From CATOSD01 sp034422735 (GTDB lineage: Bacteria; Chloroflexota; Dehalococcoidia; Lucifugimonadales; CATOSD01), in contig DAOUJL010000072.1 in the NCBI GenBank assembly GCA_034422735.1, forward strand, positions 1 to 64,000: DNA of 64,000 nt. Reading direction: 5' to 3'. The translations under genes and the position numbers were made by a program. This document shows, one piece after another, positions 57,094 to 64,000 of this stretch. The first letter of the stretch is position 1, and every line of letters starts with the position of its first letter. The notes beneath the pieces were generated by a model, which saw nothing but the letters and a program-made list of their open reading frames with translations, made no database searches and had not been told where the DNA came from.

Positions 57094-58752
57094 CTAGAGG
57101 CGCTCGATGGCTACGAGCACGGTCGGACGCCTGCGCGTCTGCTCGTACAGGGAGTCGGAGACTGCGCCCGCAACCCTGGCCTCCACCCTATCCCAATCTA
57201 TGGCGCGGCGCGTTTCCGTTTCTAGGCTTTGTAGGGCGATTTTGGCGGTTTTTCCGAACAAGTGCTGGGACTCGTCCAAATCGGCGAATCCCGAGGACAC
57301 TATCGCCGGCTCGGCGAGCGCCTCCCCGGTGACATCGTCGACGCACAGAAGAACCGCCACCACGCCATTGCGCGCGAGCCGCCGCCTGTCGTCCAACGCA
57401 TCGCTGTGCATGTCCCACAGCGTGCGCCCGTCGACGTACACACGACCCGCGGGCACGCTGCCCACAACGTCCGCGCCGCCGGAGTCGATCTCCAGTACGT
57501 CGCCGTCGGTGAGCACGAACGTGTTGGACGCCGGCACGCCCATGGAGCGCGCGATGGCCGCGTGGGCCACCAGGTGCCTGTACTCGCCGTGAATGGGCAC
57601 GAAGTAGCGCGGCCTTACGAGGCCGAGCATCATCTTCAACTCTTCCTGGCTCGCGTGGCCGTGCACGTGCACCATCTCGACGCGGCTGTAGTACACCCGG
57701 GCGCCGCGCATGAACAGCCTGTCTATCGTCTTGGCGACGAGAGTCTCGTTGCCCGGAATGGGCGAGGCGGAGATGATCACGGTGTCGCCCGGCTCGACCT
57801 CCACGTCGCGGTGCTCGCCGTTGGCGATGCGCACGAGGGCCGACGTCGGCTCGCCCTGGCTGCCCGTGGCCACGATCACCACGCGCTCATTCGGCAGCCG
57901 GGCCGCGTCCCGCGTCGACACGAGCACACCGTCGGGCGCGTCCAGGTAGCCCATCTTACGCGCCATCTTCACGTTGTTCGCCATGCTACGGCCCACCACG
58001 GCCACCTTGCGGTCGTACTTCACGGCCGAGTCCACCACCTGCTGCACGCGCGAGATGAGCGATGCGAACGTGGCGACCATCACGCGCCCCGGCGCCTCGC
58101 CAATCAGCCGGTCCAGCGCCAGGGCCACCACCTGCTCGGACTCGGTGTAGCCCTTCACCTCCGCATAGGTGGAGTCGGACAGCAGCAACAGCGCGCCGTC
58201 GCCGGCGAGCCGGGACAGAGCGATGAAGTCCATCGGCTGCGAGTCTATCGGCGTGTGGTCGATCTTGAAATCGCCGGTGTGGATGACCATGCCCAGCGGA
58301 GTCTCTATGGCAATCCCCATGGCGTCGGGGATGGAGTGGCAGACGCGGAAGAACTCGATCTGGAAGCAGCCCACCCTGAAGCGGGAGTGTGGCTCAACCA
58401 CGTTGAGTCGCGCGTCCCGAATCATGCCCCGCTCACGCAGCTTGACCGAAATCAGCCCATGGGCGAGCCGCGAGGAGTAGACGGGCACGTCGATCTCCGC
58501 GAGCACGAACGGCAGCGCGCCTATGTGGTCTTCGTGGCCGTGAGTGATGAGGATGGCCCGGACACGGTCCCGGTTATCGTGAAGATAGGAGATGTCCGGT
58601 ATGGCGAAGTCGATGCCCGGCGTGTCTTCGCCGGGGAAGAGCACACCAGCGTCGACGACCACGATGTCGTCTTCGTACTCCAGGGCCAGCATGTTCTGGC
58701 CTATCTCGCCGAGGCCACCCAGGGGTATGACCTTGAGGGGAGATTCGGTCAT
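57094..58752 (-). CDS. rnj: Ribonuclease J
   Basis: A 552-aa metallo-beta-lactamase/beta-CASP RNase with 5'-3' exo- and endonuclease activity in RNA maturation and decay. The metal site is HGHEDH (71-76), with SDSTYAE, ATGSQGEPTSAL and HVHGHASQEELKMML as beta-CASP landmarks. KVIPLGGLGEIGQNM is the typical N-terminus. The gene follows the family 4 UDG gene after six bases, so the two are co-transcribed. Confidence 0.93.
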   Translation of the reverse strand: MTESPLKVIPLGGLGEIGQNMLALEYEDDIVVVDAGVLFPGEDTPGIDFAIPDISYLHDNRDRVRAILITHGHEDHIGALPFVLAEIDVPVYSSRLAHGLISVKLRERGMIRDARLNVVEPHSRFRVGCFQIEFFRVCHSIPDAMGIAIETPLGMVIHTGDFKIDHTPIDSQPMDFIALSRLAGDGALLLLSDSTYAEVKGYTESEQVVALALDRLIGEAPGRVMVATFASLISRVQQVVDSAVKYDRKVAVVGRSMANNVKMARKMGYLDAPDGVLVSTRDAARLPNERVVIVATGSQGEPTSALVRIANGEHRDVEVEPGDTVIISASPIPGNETLVAKTIDRLFMRGARVYYSRVEMVHVHGHASQEELKMMLGLVRPRYFVPIHGEYRHLVAHAAIARSMGVPASNTFVLTDGDVLEIDSGGADVVGSVPAGRVYVDGRTLWDMHSDALDDRRRLARNGVVAVLLCVDDVTGEALAEPAIVSSGFADLDESQHLFGKTAKIALQSLETETRRAIDWDRVEARVAGAVSDSLYEQTRRRPTVLVAIERL

Positions 58753-58758
58753 CCGGCG

Positions 58759-59373
58759 CTATTCGAACAGGCTCAACTGCTGCTTGGGCTCATCCTCCGT
58801 CTCTTCCTCGGGCAGAGCCCCGGCGTCCTCTATGAGGCCGGGCAGAGCGCGGAAGTCCTCCTCCAGCACGCTGCGCAGCCTGCCGTTGCGGAGCGCCGCG
58901 GCGGGGTGGTACATGGGATACACCAGCAGGTTGTTCCAGCGGCGCGCCTTGCCGCGCGCCTTGCCGATAGCCTCGTTGGGGAAGAACTTGGCGAAGGAGT
59001 ACCTGCCCAGGGCGACGACCACCTTTGGCGAGATGATTTCGAGCTGCTCGTGGAGATAGGGTTGGCAGGCCGCAATCTCGCCCGGAAGCGGGTCGCGGTT
59101 ATTGGGAGGGCGGCACTTGAGCATGTTGGTGATGTACACGTCCTCGCGTCGCAGCCCGATGGAGTTCAGCAGCTCGTTGAGCAGGTTACCCGCTCGCCCC
59201 ACGAACGGGCGGCCTTCCTGGTCCTCGTAGTAGCCCGGCGCCTCGCCCACGAACATGACGTCGGCGTCGAGCGATCCCTCGCCGGGCACGGCCCGGTTGC
59301 GTTTCTGGGCCAGGGTGCACTTGGTGCAGGCGTTGACCCTGCGAACCAAGTCATCGTAAGTGGTGGTGTTCAT
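58759..59373 (-). CDS. Family 4 uracil-DNA glycosylase (iron-sulfur)
   Basis: A 204-aa uracil glycosylase that removes uracil arising from cytosine deamination. The four iron-sulfur cysteines are C16, C19, C87 and C103. The active-site segment VGEAPGYYED and the late MYHPAAAL (motif with His) are diagnostic of family 4. EGRPFVGRAGNLLNELL is strongly conserved. The C-terminus ends in QQLSLFE, a short tail resembling a beta-clamp-binding peptide (QxxLxxF). Confidence 0.92.
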   Translation of the reverse strand: MNTTTYDDLVRRVNACTKCTLAQKRNRAVPGEGSLDADVMFVGEAPGYYEDQEGRPFVGRAGNLLNELLNSIGLRREDVYITNMLKCRPPNNRDPLPGEIAACQPYLHEQLEIISPKVVVALGRYSFAKFFPNEAIGKARGKARRWNNLLVYPMYHPAAALRNGRLRSVLEEDFRALPGLIEDAGALPEEETEDEPKQQLSLFE

Positions 59374-59497
59374 TGGCCGTTCCCCGTCCGCTGATAGTCG
59401 CTTGGCAAGCCTTGAGGGAGCTTCCCGAACCCGCTACATGCGTGTCGGGCGGACTGGGCAAACCTTACACGACAGGCCGCGGAGCGTCAAACGCCGA

Positions 59498-60832
59498 TCA
59501 CCGCCTGCCCTGCGCCATCCGCACCGACTCCGGCATTCGGCGCAGCGCGAACATCGCCGACACGCCGGCCACCGCGAGCGCGCCGTTCAGGCTGAACGCC
59601 AGACCCCAGCCGGCGGCGCCCTGCACCACGTCGAGGACTGTGCCCGCGGCGATGGGCGCGGCCGCGCCGACGGTGAACGCGATGAACGCCTGCACCGCCT
59701 GCGTCGACCCTATCCGGCCTTGTGGCGACAACTCGGTCACCGCCGTGGAGTAGATGGCCGAGTCGGCCGCCGTGGACAGCCCGTAGACGAAGCCGAGCGC
59801 GAGCATCAGCGCGGGCGGCGCGCCGATGAGCCAGCCGACGATGAACGAACAGGCGCCGCTCACGGCGAATATGAGCATCGCGCCCGCCGTCCGGCCCGTG
59901 TAATCGGACACGAACCCCCCGATGAGCACGCCGCCGATGCCCATCATGAACATCAGGCCCGCCCACGTTGACGCCCGCGCCGCCGCGTCCTGGTCCCCCG
60001 CGCCGCCGTGAAGGAACATCGCCCCGAGCAGCAGCGGAAGCCACAGCCGCGCCAGGTACAGCTCCGCGGTGTGCAGCGTGTACCCCGCTATCGCCAGCAC
60101 CGCCGGCCGGTTGCGCAGCACGCTCAGGTCCAGGTGCCAGCCGGCGGGGGCGGCCTGCCGACCGGGCGCCGGGTCGGGACGCTCCGCGTCGCGGCCAAGC
60201 ATGAGCAGCAACGCGGGAACGAGGCCCGCCAGGGCGACGAACGAAGTTGCGAGGTACGCCGTTTGCCAGGACTCCACGGCGTTGAGCAACTGCCCCATGA
60301 ACACGTAGGATACGGTCGTACCGGCATAGCCCATAGCCACGAATACCCCCACCGCCGCGCCGCGCCGGCCGTGCGCGAACCGCAGCGACACGAGCTGAAT
60401 GCCCGGCACGTAGGCTCCGACGTGGCCCATGCCCGACACGAACCGGAGGGCCGAGCCGGTCCACACGTCTGTCGCGAGCAGCGGGAACAGCAGGTTGCTC
60501 ACCGCCATCACCGCCACGCTCGCGAGCAGCACGCGCCGGGGCGATAGCCTGTCGGCCAGCGGGATGAGGACGACGGACGATACGGCGTAGCCGATGAGGT
60601 AGGCGGAGAATACCAGCGCGGCCTCGGCGTTCGAGAGCTGCCACTCGTCGCGAATGAGCGGCGCGGACGACACGTAGCTGGAGAACGGGAGCAGAGCCAG
60701 GAAGAGGGCGGAGCTTATGCCGGCTAGCCACAGCGCGTTCCTCCAGCCCTCACCGGACGCGCCCGCGTCGTCTCCCGGCCCGCCGGCGCCCGGCAGCCGC
60801 TCGCCGTGTGGTTCTTGGGTCGGCTGTGCCAT
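59498..60832 (-). CDS. Major facilitator superfamily transporter
   Basis: A 444-aa secondary transporter with about twelve membrane helices. The loop between helices 2 and 3 reads PLADRLSPRRVLL, the MFS motif A variant, and a second such loop, GGFVSDYTGRTAGAML, starts the second half. The substrate is unknown; nothing in the neighbours points to a drug or sugar. The N-terminal 30 residues are Gly/Pro/Asp-rich and cytoplasmic. Confidence 0.87.
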   Translation of the reverse strand: MAQPTQEPHGERLPGAGGPGDDAGASGEGWRNALWLAGISSALFLALLPFSSYVSSAPLIRDEWQLSNAEAALVFSAYLIGYAVSSVVLIPLADRLSPRRVLLASVAVMAVSNLLFPLLATDVWTGSALRFVSGMGHVGAYVPGIQLVSLRFAHGRRGAAVGVFVAMGYAGTTVSYVFMGQLLNAVESWQTAYLATSFVALAGLVPALLLMLGRDAERPDPAPGRQAAPAGWHLDLSVLRNRPAVLAIAGYTLHTAELYLARLWLPLLLGAMFLHGGAGDQDAAARASTWAGLMFMMGIGGVLIGGFVSDYTGRTAGAMLIFAVSGACSFIVGWLIGAPPALMLALGFVYGLSTAADSAIYSTAVTELSPQGRIGSTQAVQAFIAFTVGAAAPIAAGTVLDVVQGAAGWGLAFSLNGALAVAGVSAMFALRRMPESVRMAQGRR

Positions 60833-60907
60833 GCGGCTATGCCCCTGGCCGCCCTCGGCCGAGCGTGCAATCCCCCTCTGCCGTCGCCATCACCGGTCGC
60901 TGGCGCG

Positions 60908-62026
60908 CTAACCCAGGGCCTGGGCCAGGTCCTCTATCAGATCGTCGGGGTGCTCCAGGCCTATGGACGCGCGCAGCAGATTCTGGGGCGTCCGCGTGTC
61001 CGGTCCTTCGATGGATGCGCGGTGCTCTATCAGGCTCTCGGTGCCACCCAGGCTCGTCGCGCGCGTGAACAGCCTCACCCCGGCGGCAACGCGCATGGCC
61101 TCTTCACGGCCCCCCACGACCTGAAAGGACACCATGCCGCCGAACCCGTCCATCTGCCGCGCCGCGGTCTCGCGCCCGGGGTGGCCCGGAAGACCCGGGT
61201 AGTGTACCGCCTCCACGCGCGGATGCTCGCCCAGGAACTCGGCCACGCGGGCGGCGTTCTCCGAGTGCGCCCTCATGCGCAGGTGCAGCGTGCGCATTCC
61301 GCGCAGCGCCAGCCAGCAGTCGAAAGCGGACGGCACGGCGCCGTAGGCGCTCTGCGTTCGCCTGACGCTTTCAAGCAGCTCGCCCTCGTTCCGGCACACC
61401 ACTGCGCCGCCGGTCAGGTCGCCGTGGCCCCCGACGTACTTGGTCGTCGAATGCACCACCGCGTCGGCGCCGGTCTCGATGGGCCGCTGAAGCATCGGCG
61501 TGGCCCAGGTGTTGTCGCAGACGCACAGGGCGCCCGCCTCGTGCGCGATGGCGGCTGTGCGCTCCACGTCGGTTATCTTGAGCAGCGGGTTGGACGGCGT
61601 CTCCACCCATACGAGCCTGGTATTGGGCCGCAGCGCGGCCACAAGCTGCGCCTCGTCGGTCAGGTCCACAAACGACGCCTCCAGACCCCAGCGCGCGAAC
61701 ACGTCGCGGAGCAGCGCCGCGGTGCCGTGATAGCAGTCGGAGGGCGCGATCACGTGATCGCCCGCGGCCAGCGTGTGGAACACGGCCCCCGCGGCGGCCA
61801 TGCCGGACGCGAAACAGGCGGCCCCCGCGCCGCCCTCCAGCGCGGCCAGTCGGTCTTCCAGCAGCGCGCGGTTGGGGTTGCCGGAGCGGGCGTAGGTGTA
61901 TCCGAGCGGATAGCCGCCGTCGGGTTCGCGCTCGAACGTGGTGGACAGGTGGACGGGAACGGTAACCGCGCCCGTCGCCGGGTCCACGTGGTGTGCGGCA
62001 CGCGCCGCGAGCGTCTCGCGTCTCAC
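60908..62026 (-). CDS. PLP-dependent trans-sulfuration enzyme (cystathionine gamma-synthase/lyase-like)
   Basis: A 372-aa Cys/Met-metabolism PLP enzyme. The PLP lysine is K196 in VVHSTTKYVGGHGDLTGG. GYTYARSGNPNRALLEDRLA, FASGMAA, VETPSNPLLKITD and SLGGTESLIEHRAS are the family signatures. Members act as cystathionine gamma-synthase, cystathionine gamma-lyase or O-acetylhomoserine sulfhydrylase; local sequence does not separate these safely. The gene starts 24 bases after the acyl-CoA dehydrogenase stop on the same strand. Confidence 0.9.
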   Translation of the reverse strand: MRRETLAARAAHHVDPATGAVTVPVHLSTTFEREPDGGYPLGYTYARSGNPNRALLEDRLAALEGGAGAACFASGMAAAGAVFHTLAAGDHVIAPSDCYHGTAALLRDVFARWGLEASFVDLTDEAQLVAALRPNTRLVWVETPSNPLLKITDVERTAAIAHEAGALCVCDNTWATPMLQRPIETGADAVVHSTTKYVGGHGDLTGGAVVCRNEGELLESVRRTQSAYGAVPSAFDCWLALRGMRTLHLRMRAHSENAARVAEFLGEHPRVEAVHYPGLPGHPGRETAARQMDGFGGMVSFQVVGGREEAMRVAAGVRLFTRATSLGGTESLIEHRASIEGPDTRTPQNLLRASIGLEHPDDLIEDLAQALG

Positions 62027-62050
62027 GCTATCGCCGGGCGCGGCTTCTGC

Positions 62051-63175
62051 CTACAGCCCAATCGCCTCGGCCACGCGCTCCAGGTGCTCCCTGGAGTCGC
62101 CGAACGCCAGCTCGGCGGCCTTCGCGCGGCGCGAGTAGAGCTGCATGCTGTGCTCTTTGGTGAAGCCTATCGCGCCGTGGCACTGGTGCCCTGTAGCGCA
62201 CACCCGGCGCACGGCGTCGCTGACCCACGCCTTGGCCATGGCGACCTCGCTCTCGGCGGGCAGTCCCTCCGAAAGCCGCCACGCGGCCTGGCTGGTGATG
62301 TAGCGCGACCCCTCGACGTCGGTGGCCATGTTGGCGCAGTGGTGCTGGATCGCCTGGAAACTGCCGATAGGACGCCCGAACTGGATTCGCTGCTTCACGA
62401 ACTCCACCGTCATGTCGAGCACCTTCTGCCCGTTGCCCACCATCTCGGCGCACTTGCCCACGGCCCCCCACTGGACCACCCTGGCGATGGTGGGCCAGCC
62501 GCCGTTCAGCTCGCCCAGCAGCGCGGAACCGGGTACGCGCACGCCCTCGAACGTCACCTCGGACTGCCGGTCGGACGCGATGGTCTTGAGCAGCGTCTGG
62601 GACACGCCGGGGGTGTTGGCGGGCAGGATGAACAGCGACACGTTCTCGTCGGCGTCGCCCGTCCGGGCCGCGACTACCAGGTAGTCGGACACGTGGGCGT
62701 TGGGGACGAACAGCTTGGTGCCGTTGATTACGAATCCGTCCCCGTCCGGCTCGGCGGTGGTACGGACGCCGGCGGCGTCCCAGCGGACATCGGGCTCCGT
62801 AAGCGCGAGCGTGGCTATCACCTGGCCCTCCGCGATGCCCGGCAGGTACTGGCGCTTCTGCTCGTCGCTGCCGGCGTCGAGAATGGCCATGCCGCCCAGC
62901 ACGACGGCGGAGAAGAACGGCCCGGGGAGCATGGCCCCGCCGATCTCCTCCAGGAGGACGCACAGGTCGAGAAACTCCAGACCCGCGCCGCCGTACTCCT
63001 CAGGGAAGATGAGGCCGAGCCAGCCGTTCTGGGCTATCTTCTGCCAGCTTTCCGGGGTGTAGCCGCGCTCGTCCTCTTCCATCGCGCGGACGAACGCCTC
63101 GGTGCACTCGGCTTCGAGGAACTCGCGGGCGCTGTTGCGCAGCATCTGCTGGGCTTCGGTAAGTCCTAGGTCCAC
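62051..63175 (-). CDS. Acyl-CoA dehydrogenase
   Basis: A 374-aa flavoenzyme that introduces a 2,3-double bond into acyl-CoA. N-terminal helices (LTEAQQMLRNSAREFL) are followed by the FAD/substrate segments EEYGGAG, ATLALTEPDVRWD and VINGTKLFVPNAHVSD. The C-terminal part has QFGRPIGSFQAIQHHCANM and CHGAIGFTKEHSMQLYSRR, where the family's catalytic glutamate or its local equivalent should be. The start is GTG at 63175 with GGAGT upstream. It heads the minus-strand run that continues into the trans-sulfuration gene. Chain-length specificity is unknown. Confidence 0.9.
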   Translation of the reverse strand: MDLGLTEAQQMLRNSAREFLEAECTEAFVRAMEEDERGYTPESWQKIAQNGWLGLIFPEEYGGAGLEFLDLCVLLEEIGGAMLPGPFFSAVVLGGMAILDAGSDEQKRQYLPGIAEGQVIATLALTEPDVRWDAAGVRTTAEPDGDGFVINGTKLFVPNAHVSDYLVVAARTGDADENVSLFILPANTPGVSQTLLKTIASDRQSEVTFEGVRVPGSALLGELNGGWPTIARVVQWGAVGKCAEMVGNGQKVLDMTVEFVKQRIQFGRPIGSFQAIQHHCANMATDVEGSRYITSQAAWRLSEGLPAESEVAMAKAWVSDAVRRVCATGHQCHGAIGFTKEHSMQLYSRRAKAAELAFGDSREHLERVAEAIGL

Positions 63176-63306
63176 TGATGCACTCCTAATCTAGTCCGCT
63201 GCGGGCGCTCAGCGCCGATTGGCTGGACATGTAGGCCGCAGTCCGTAGCCCAAACTGAGGTTTACAATTGACAACGCGCTCGCAACGATGTAACGTTTAA
63301 CTTGTG

Positions 63307-63350
63307 AGAGCCGGGCGTAGCTCCCTGCGGGAGTTGTGACTGGCTCTTTT
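63307..63350 (+). other. Nested hairpin followed by T-run
   Basis: Outer arms AGAGCC (63307-63312) and GGCTCT (63342-63347) enclose an inner stem CTCCC-TGC-GGGAG (63321-63333), and TTTTAATTT follows on the plus strand. A TTGACA (63268-63273) lies upstream, with only a poor -10 (TAACGT at 63291). It looks like a terminator or a tiny structured RNA, but no plus-strand gene ends here. Confidence 0.4.
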
Positions 63351-63386
63351 AATTTGCCTCCCAAAGATCAAGGACCCCCTCAGCAA

Positions 63387-63632
63387 TTACAATCGGTAGA
63401 GCCCAGGCCTCTGATAACCATCGTGGCTTGTCTGCTCGATTATGCGGTAGTAACGCCTAATGGCCAACAGGAACGGATCATTCATAGGCGGCCTTCTATA
63501 CAACTCCGCTTCTTCGTACTGCCTGATCGCTGAGGCCACCATATCGGCAATCTGAATCCCCGCGGACGCCTTCGAGTCTCCAATAACTTGTATCCTCTCT
63601 TGGCACGAAAGTCGCCTTGGCGAAGGCTCCAA
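63387..63632 (-). pseudogene. C-terminal fragment of a DUF3800-family protein
   Basis: About 80 residues remain. RIQVIGDSKASAGIQIADMV followed by ASAIRQYEEAELYRRPP is the DUF3800 C-terminal signature (DSKxxxGIQxADxVA). The N-terminal two thirds, with the first catalytic aspartates, are missing; the upstream sequence belongs to a GmrSD-like gene that ends 23 bases earlier. The first codon is a TTG without ribosome-binding site, so it is a relic rather than a short gene. Confidence 0.65.
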
Positions 63633-63655
63633 TCCTCACGGTGCTGTGCAATTGA

Positions 63656-64000
63656 CTACAGGGGATTCTCTAAGAAGTACTGTGCAGACTTCCATATATC
63701 GATTATTCTCGATGTGAGGATGGAGCTTCTCCTCTCAATAGCCTCTTCGTTCCACTCACCGGCAGTATCCCCAAGCAACTCCTTATTGAGCAACAGAGTA
63801 CTGTGCTTATCTAAGGCTGCCCTTTTTTCATCCCAAGGTCCGTTCGAAAGACTGGCGTTAAGTCTCCCAGTTGTCAATGTCAAATTACCGAGGGAGTGTA
63901 CTCTTTCTTCTCGCCGGTCCCTTGCTTCTTGACTTGCAGAAGAGGGTAGCCGCCAGTTGTCTTGCCATTGCCGCGGCATGATATGTTCTATTGTCAGATT
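63656..64000 (-). CDS. GmrSD-type (DUF262/DUF1524) restriction protein, 3' part, runs off the window
   Basis: Only the C-terminal 114 residues are inside the window; the frame is open at the edge. They begin with NLTIEHIMPRQWQDNW, the His-containing HNH motif of the DUF1524 nuclease domain, and continue with VHSLGNLTLTTGRLNASLSN and a KRAALDKHSTLLLN segment that are hallmarks of GmrSD C-termini. Full proteins of this family carry an N-terminal DUF262 (ParB/sulfiredoxin-like NTPase) domain and cut modified phage DNA. The N-terminus must be sought beyond base 64000. It is the most likely cargo of the accessory block that begins at this end. Confidence 0.82.
   Translation of the reverse strand, partial: NLTIEHIMPRQWQDNWRLPSSASQEARDRREERVHSLGNLTLTTGRLNASLSNGPWDEKRAALDKHSTLLLNKELLGDTAGEWNEEAIERRSSILTSRIIDIWKSAQYFLENPL

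Noticed and set aside
57262..59394. A 710-codon plus-strand open frame opposite rnj and the UDG gene
   Set aside because: It is antisense to two genes with clear family motifs, and its translation is His/Arg/Val-rich with no domain. Long antisense frames are expected at this GC content.
60806..63169. A 787-codon plus-strand open frame
   Set aside because: Antisense to the trans-sulfuration enzyme and acyl-CoA dehydrogenase, with no recognisable domain and biased composition.
1..64000. tRNA, rRNA, riboswitch and origin-like sequences
   Set aside because: I scanned for T-loop consensus segments, cobalamin and T-box-like leaders and DnaA-box clusters and found nothing convincing. This was by eye, so a covariance search could still find one.

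Overview
The window is a high-GC bacterial chromosome segment, with no phage backbone, no plasmid functions and no rRNA or tRNA that I could find. The gene set suggests a Chloroflexota (Dehalococcoidia/SAR202-like) genome. It includes a B12-dependent class II ribonucleotide reductase with NrdR, RNase J, a fused AccD-AccA carboxyltransferase, a bipartite CaiB/BaiF CoA-transferase, two ThDP enzymes of the acetolactate-synthase family, many FAD/NAD oxidoreductases, an acyl-CoA dehydrogenase, and dispersed CCCTTCCCCC...GGGGGAAGG hairpin repeats. The taxon is an inference, not a measurement.

Layout. 1-3.6 kb: a halogenase-like flavoprotein whose 5' end is disrupted by a repeat element, then a ThDP enzyme. 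3.7-5.6 kb: an AT-richer HD-phosphohydrolase/Panacea-like pair. 5.6-9.8 kb: CoA-transferase and a second ThDP enzyme (minus strand). 10.5-15.1 kb: CAP-domain protein, a 1042-aa leucine-rich-repeat lipoprotein and a small protein. 15.4-20.2 kb: alpha/beta hydrolase, AlkA, YihY, HtrA-like protease, an orphan HicB and a remnant of a duplicated htrA 3' end. 20.2-26.4 kb: Fic protein with a small partner, and a 1717-aa exonuclease-RecQ-UvrD fusion. 27.1-28.4 kb: L-2-hydroxyglutarate oxidase.

28.5-35.5 kb is a type I restriction-modification operon (hsdR, three extra ORFs, hsdS, hsdM). One of the extra ORFs looks like a papain-fold cysteine peptidase. 35.5-42.6 kb is mostly housekeeping and metabolism: PYROXD2-like oxidoreductase, a small gene followed by a truncated PIN toxin, birA, two SDRs (the second without its catalytic motifs), pdxA, proC and yggT. 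42.6-46.7 kb holds nrdJ and nrdR under tandem NrdR boxes, and leuD. 46.7-52.2 kb is a second defence-rich stretch: a single-chain nucleotidyltransferase-HEPN protein, an AAA ATPase with a TOPRIM-like partner, and a type II R-M system whose nuclease closely matches the NgoMIV family. 52.3-63.2 kb is core metabolism on the minus strand: accDA, ftsK, rnj, family 4 UDG, MFS, cystathionine gamma-synthase-like enzyme and acyl-CoA dehydrogenase. The window ends in a DUF3800 fragment and a GmrSD-type (DUF262/DUF1524) gene that runs off the edge.

Biologically, metabolic genes alternate with small islands of conflict genes (type I and II R-M, AAA/TOPRIM pair, MNT-HEPN, Fic, HicB, PIN, GmrSD). Hairpin repeats sit exactly at gene borders, where they supply stop codons, probable ribosome-binding sites and, in one case, the disruption of a gene start.
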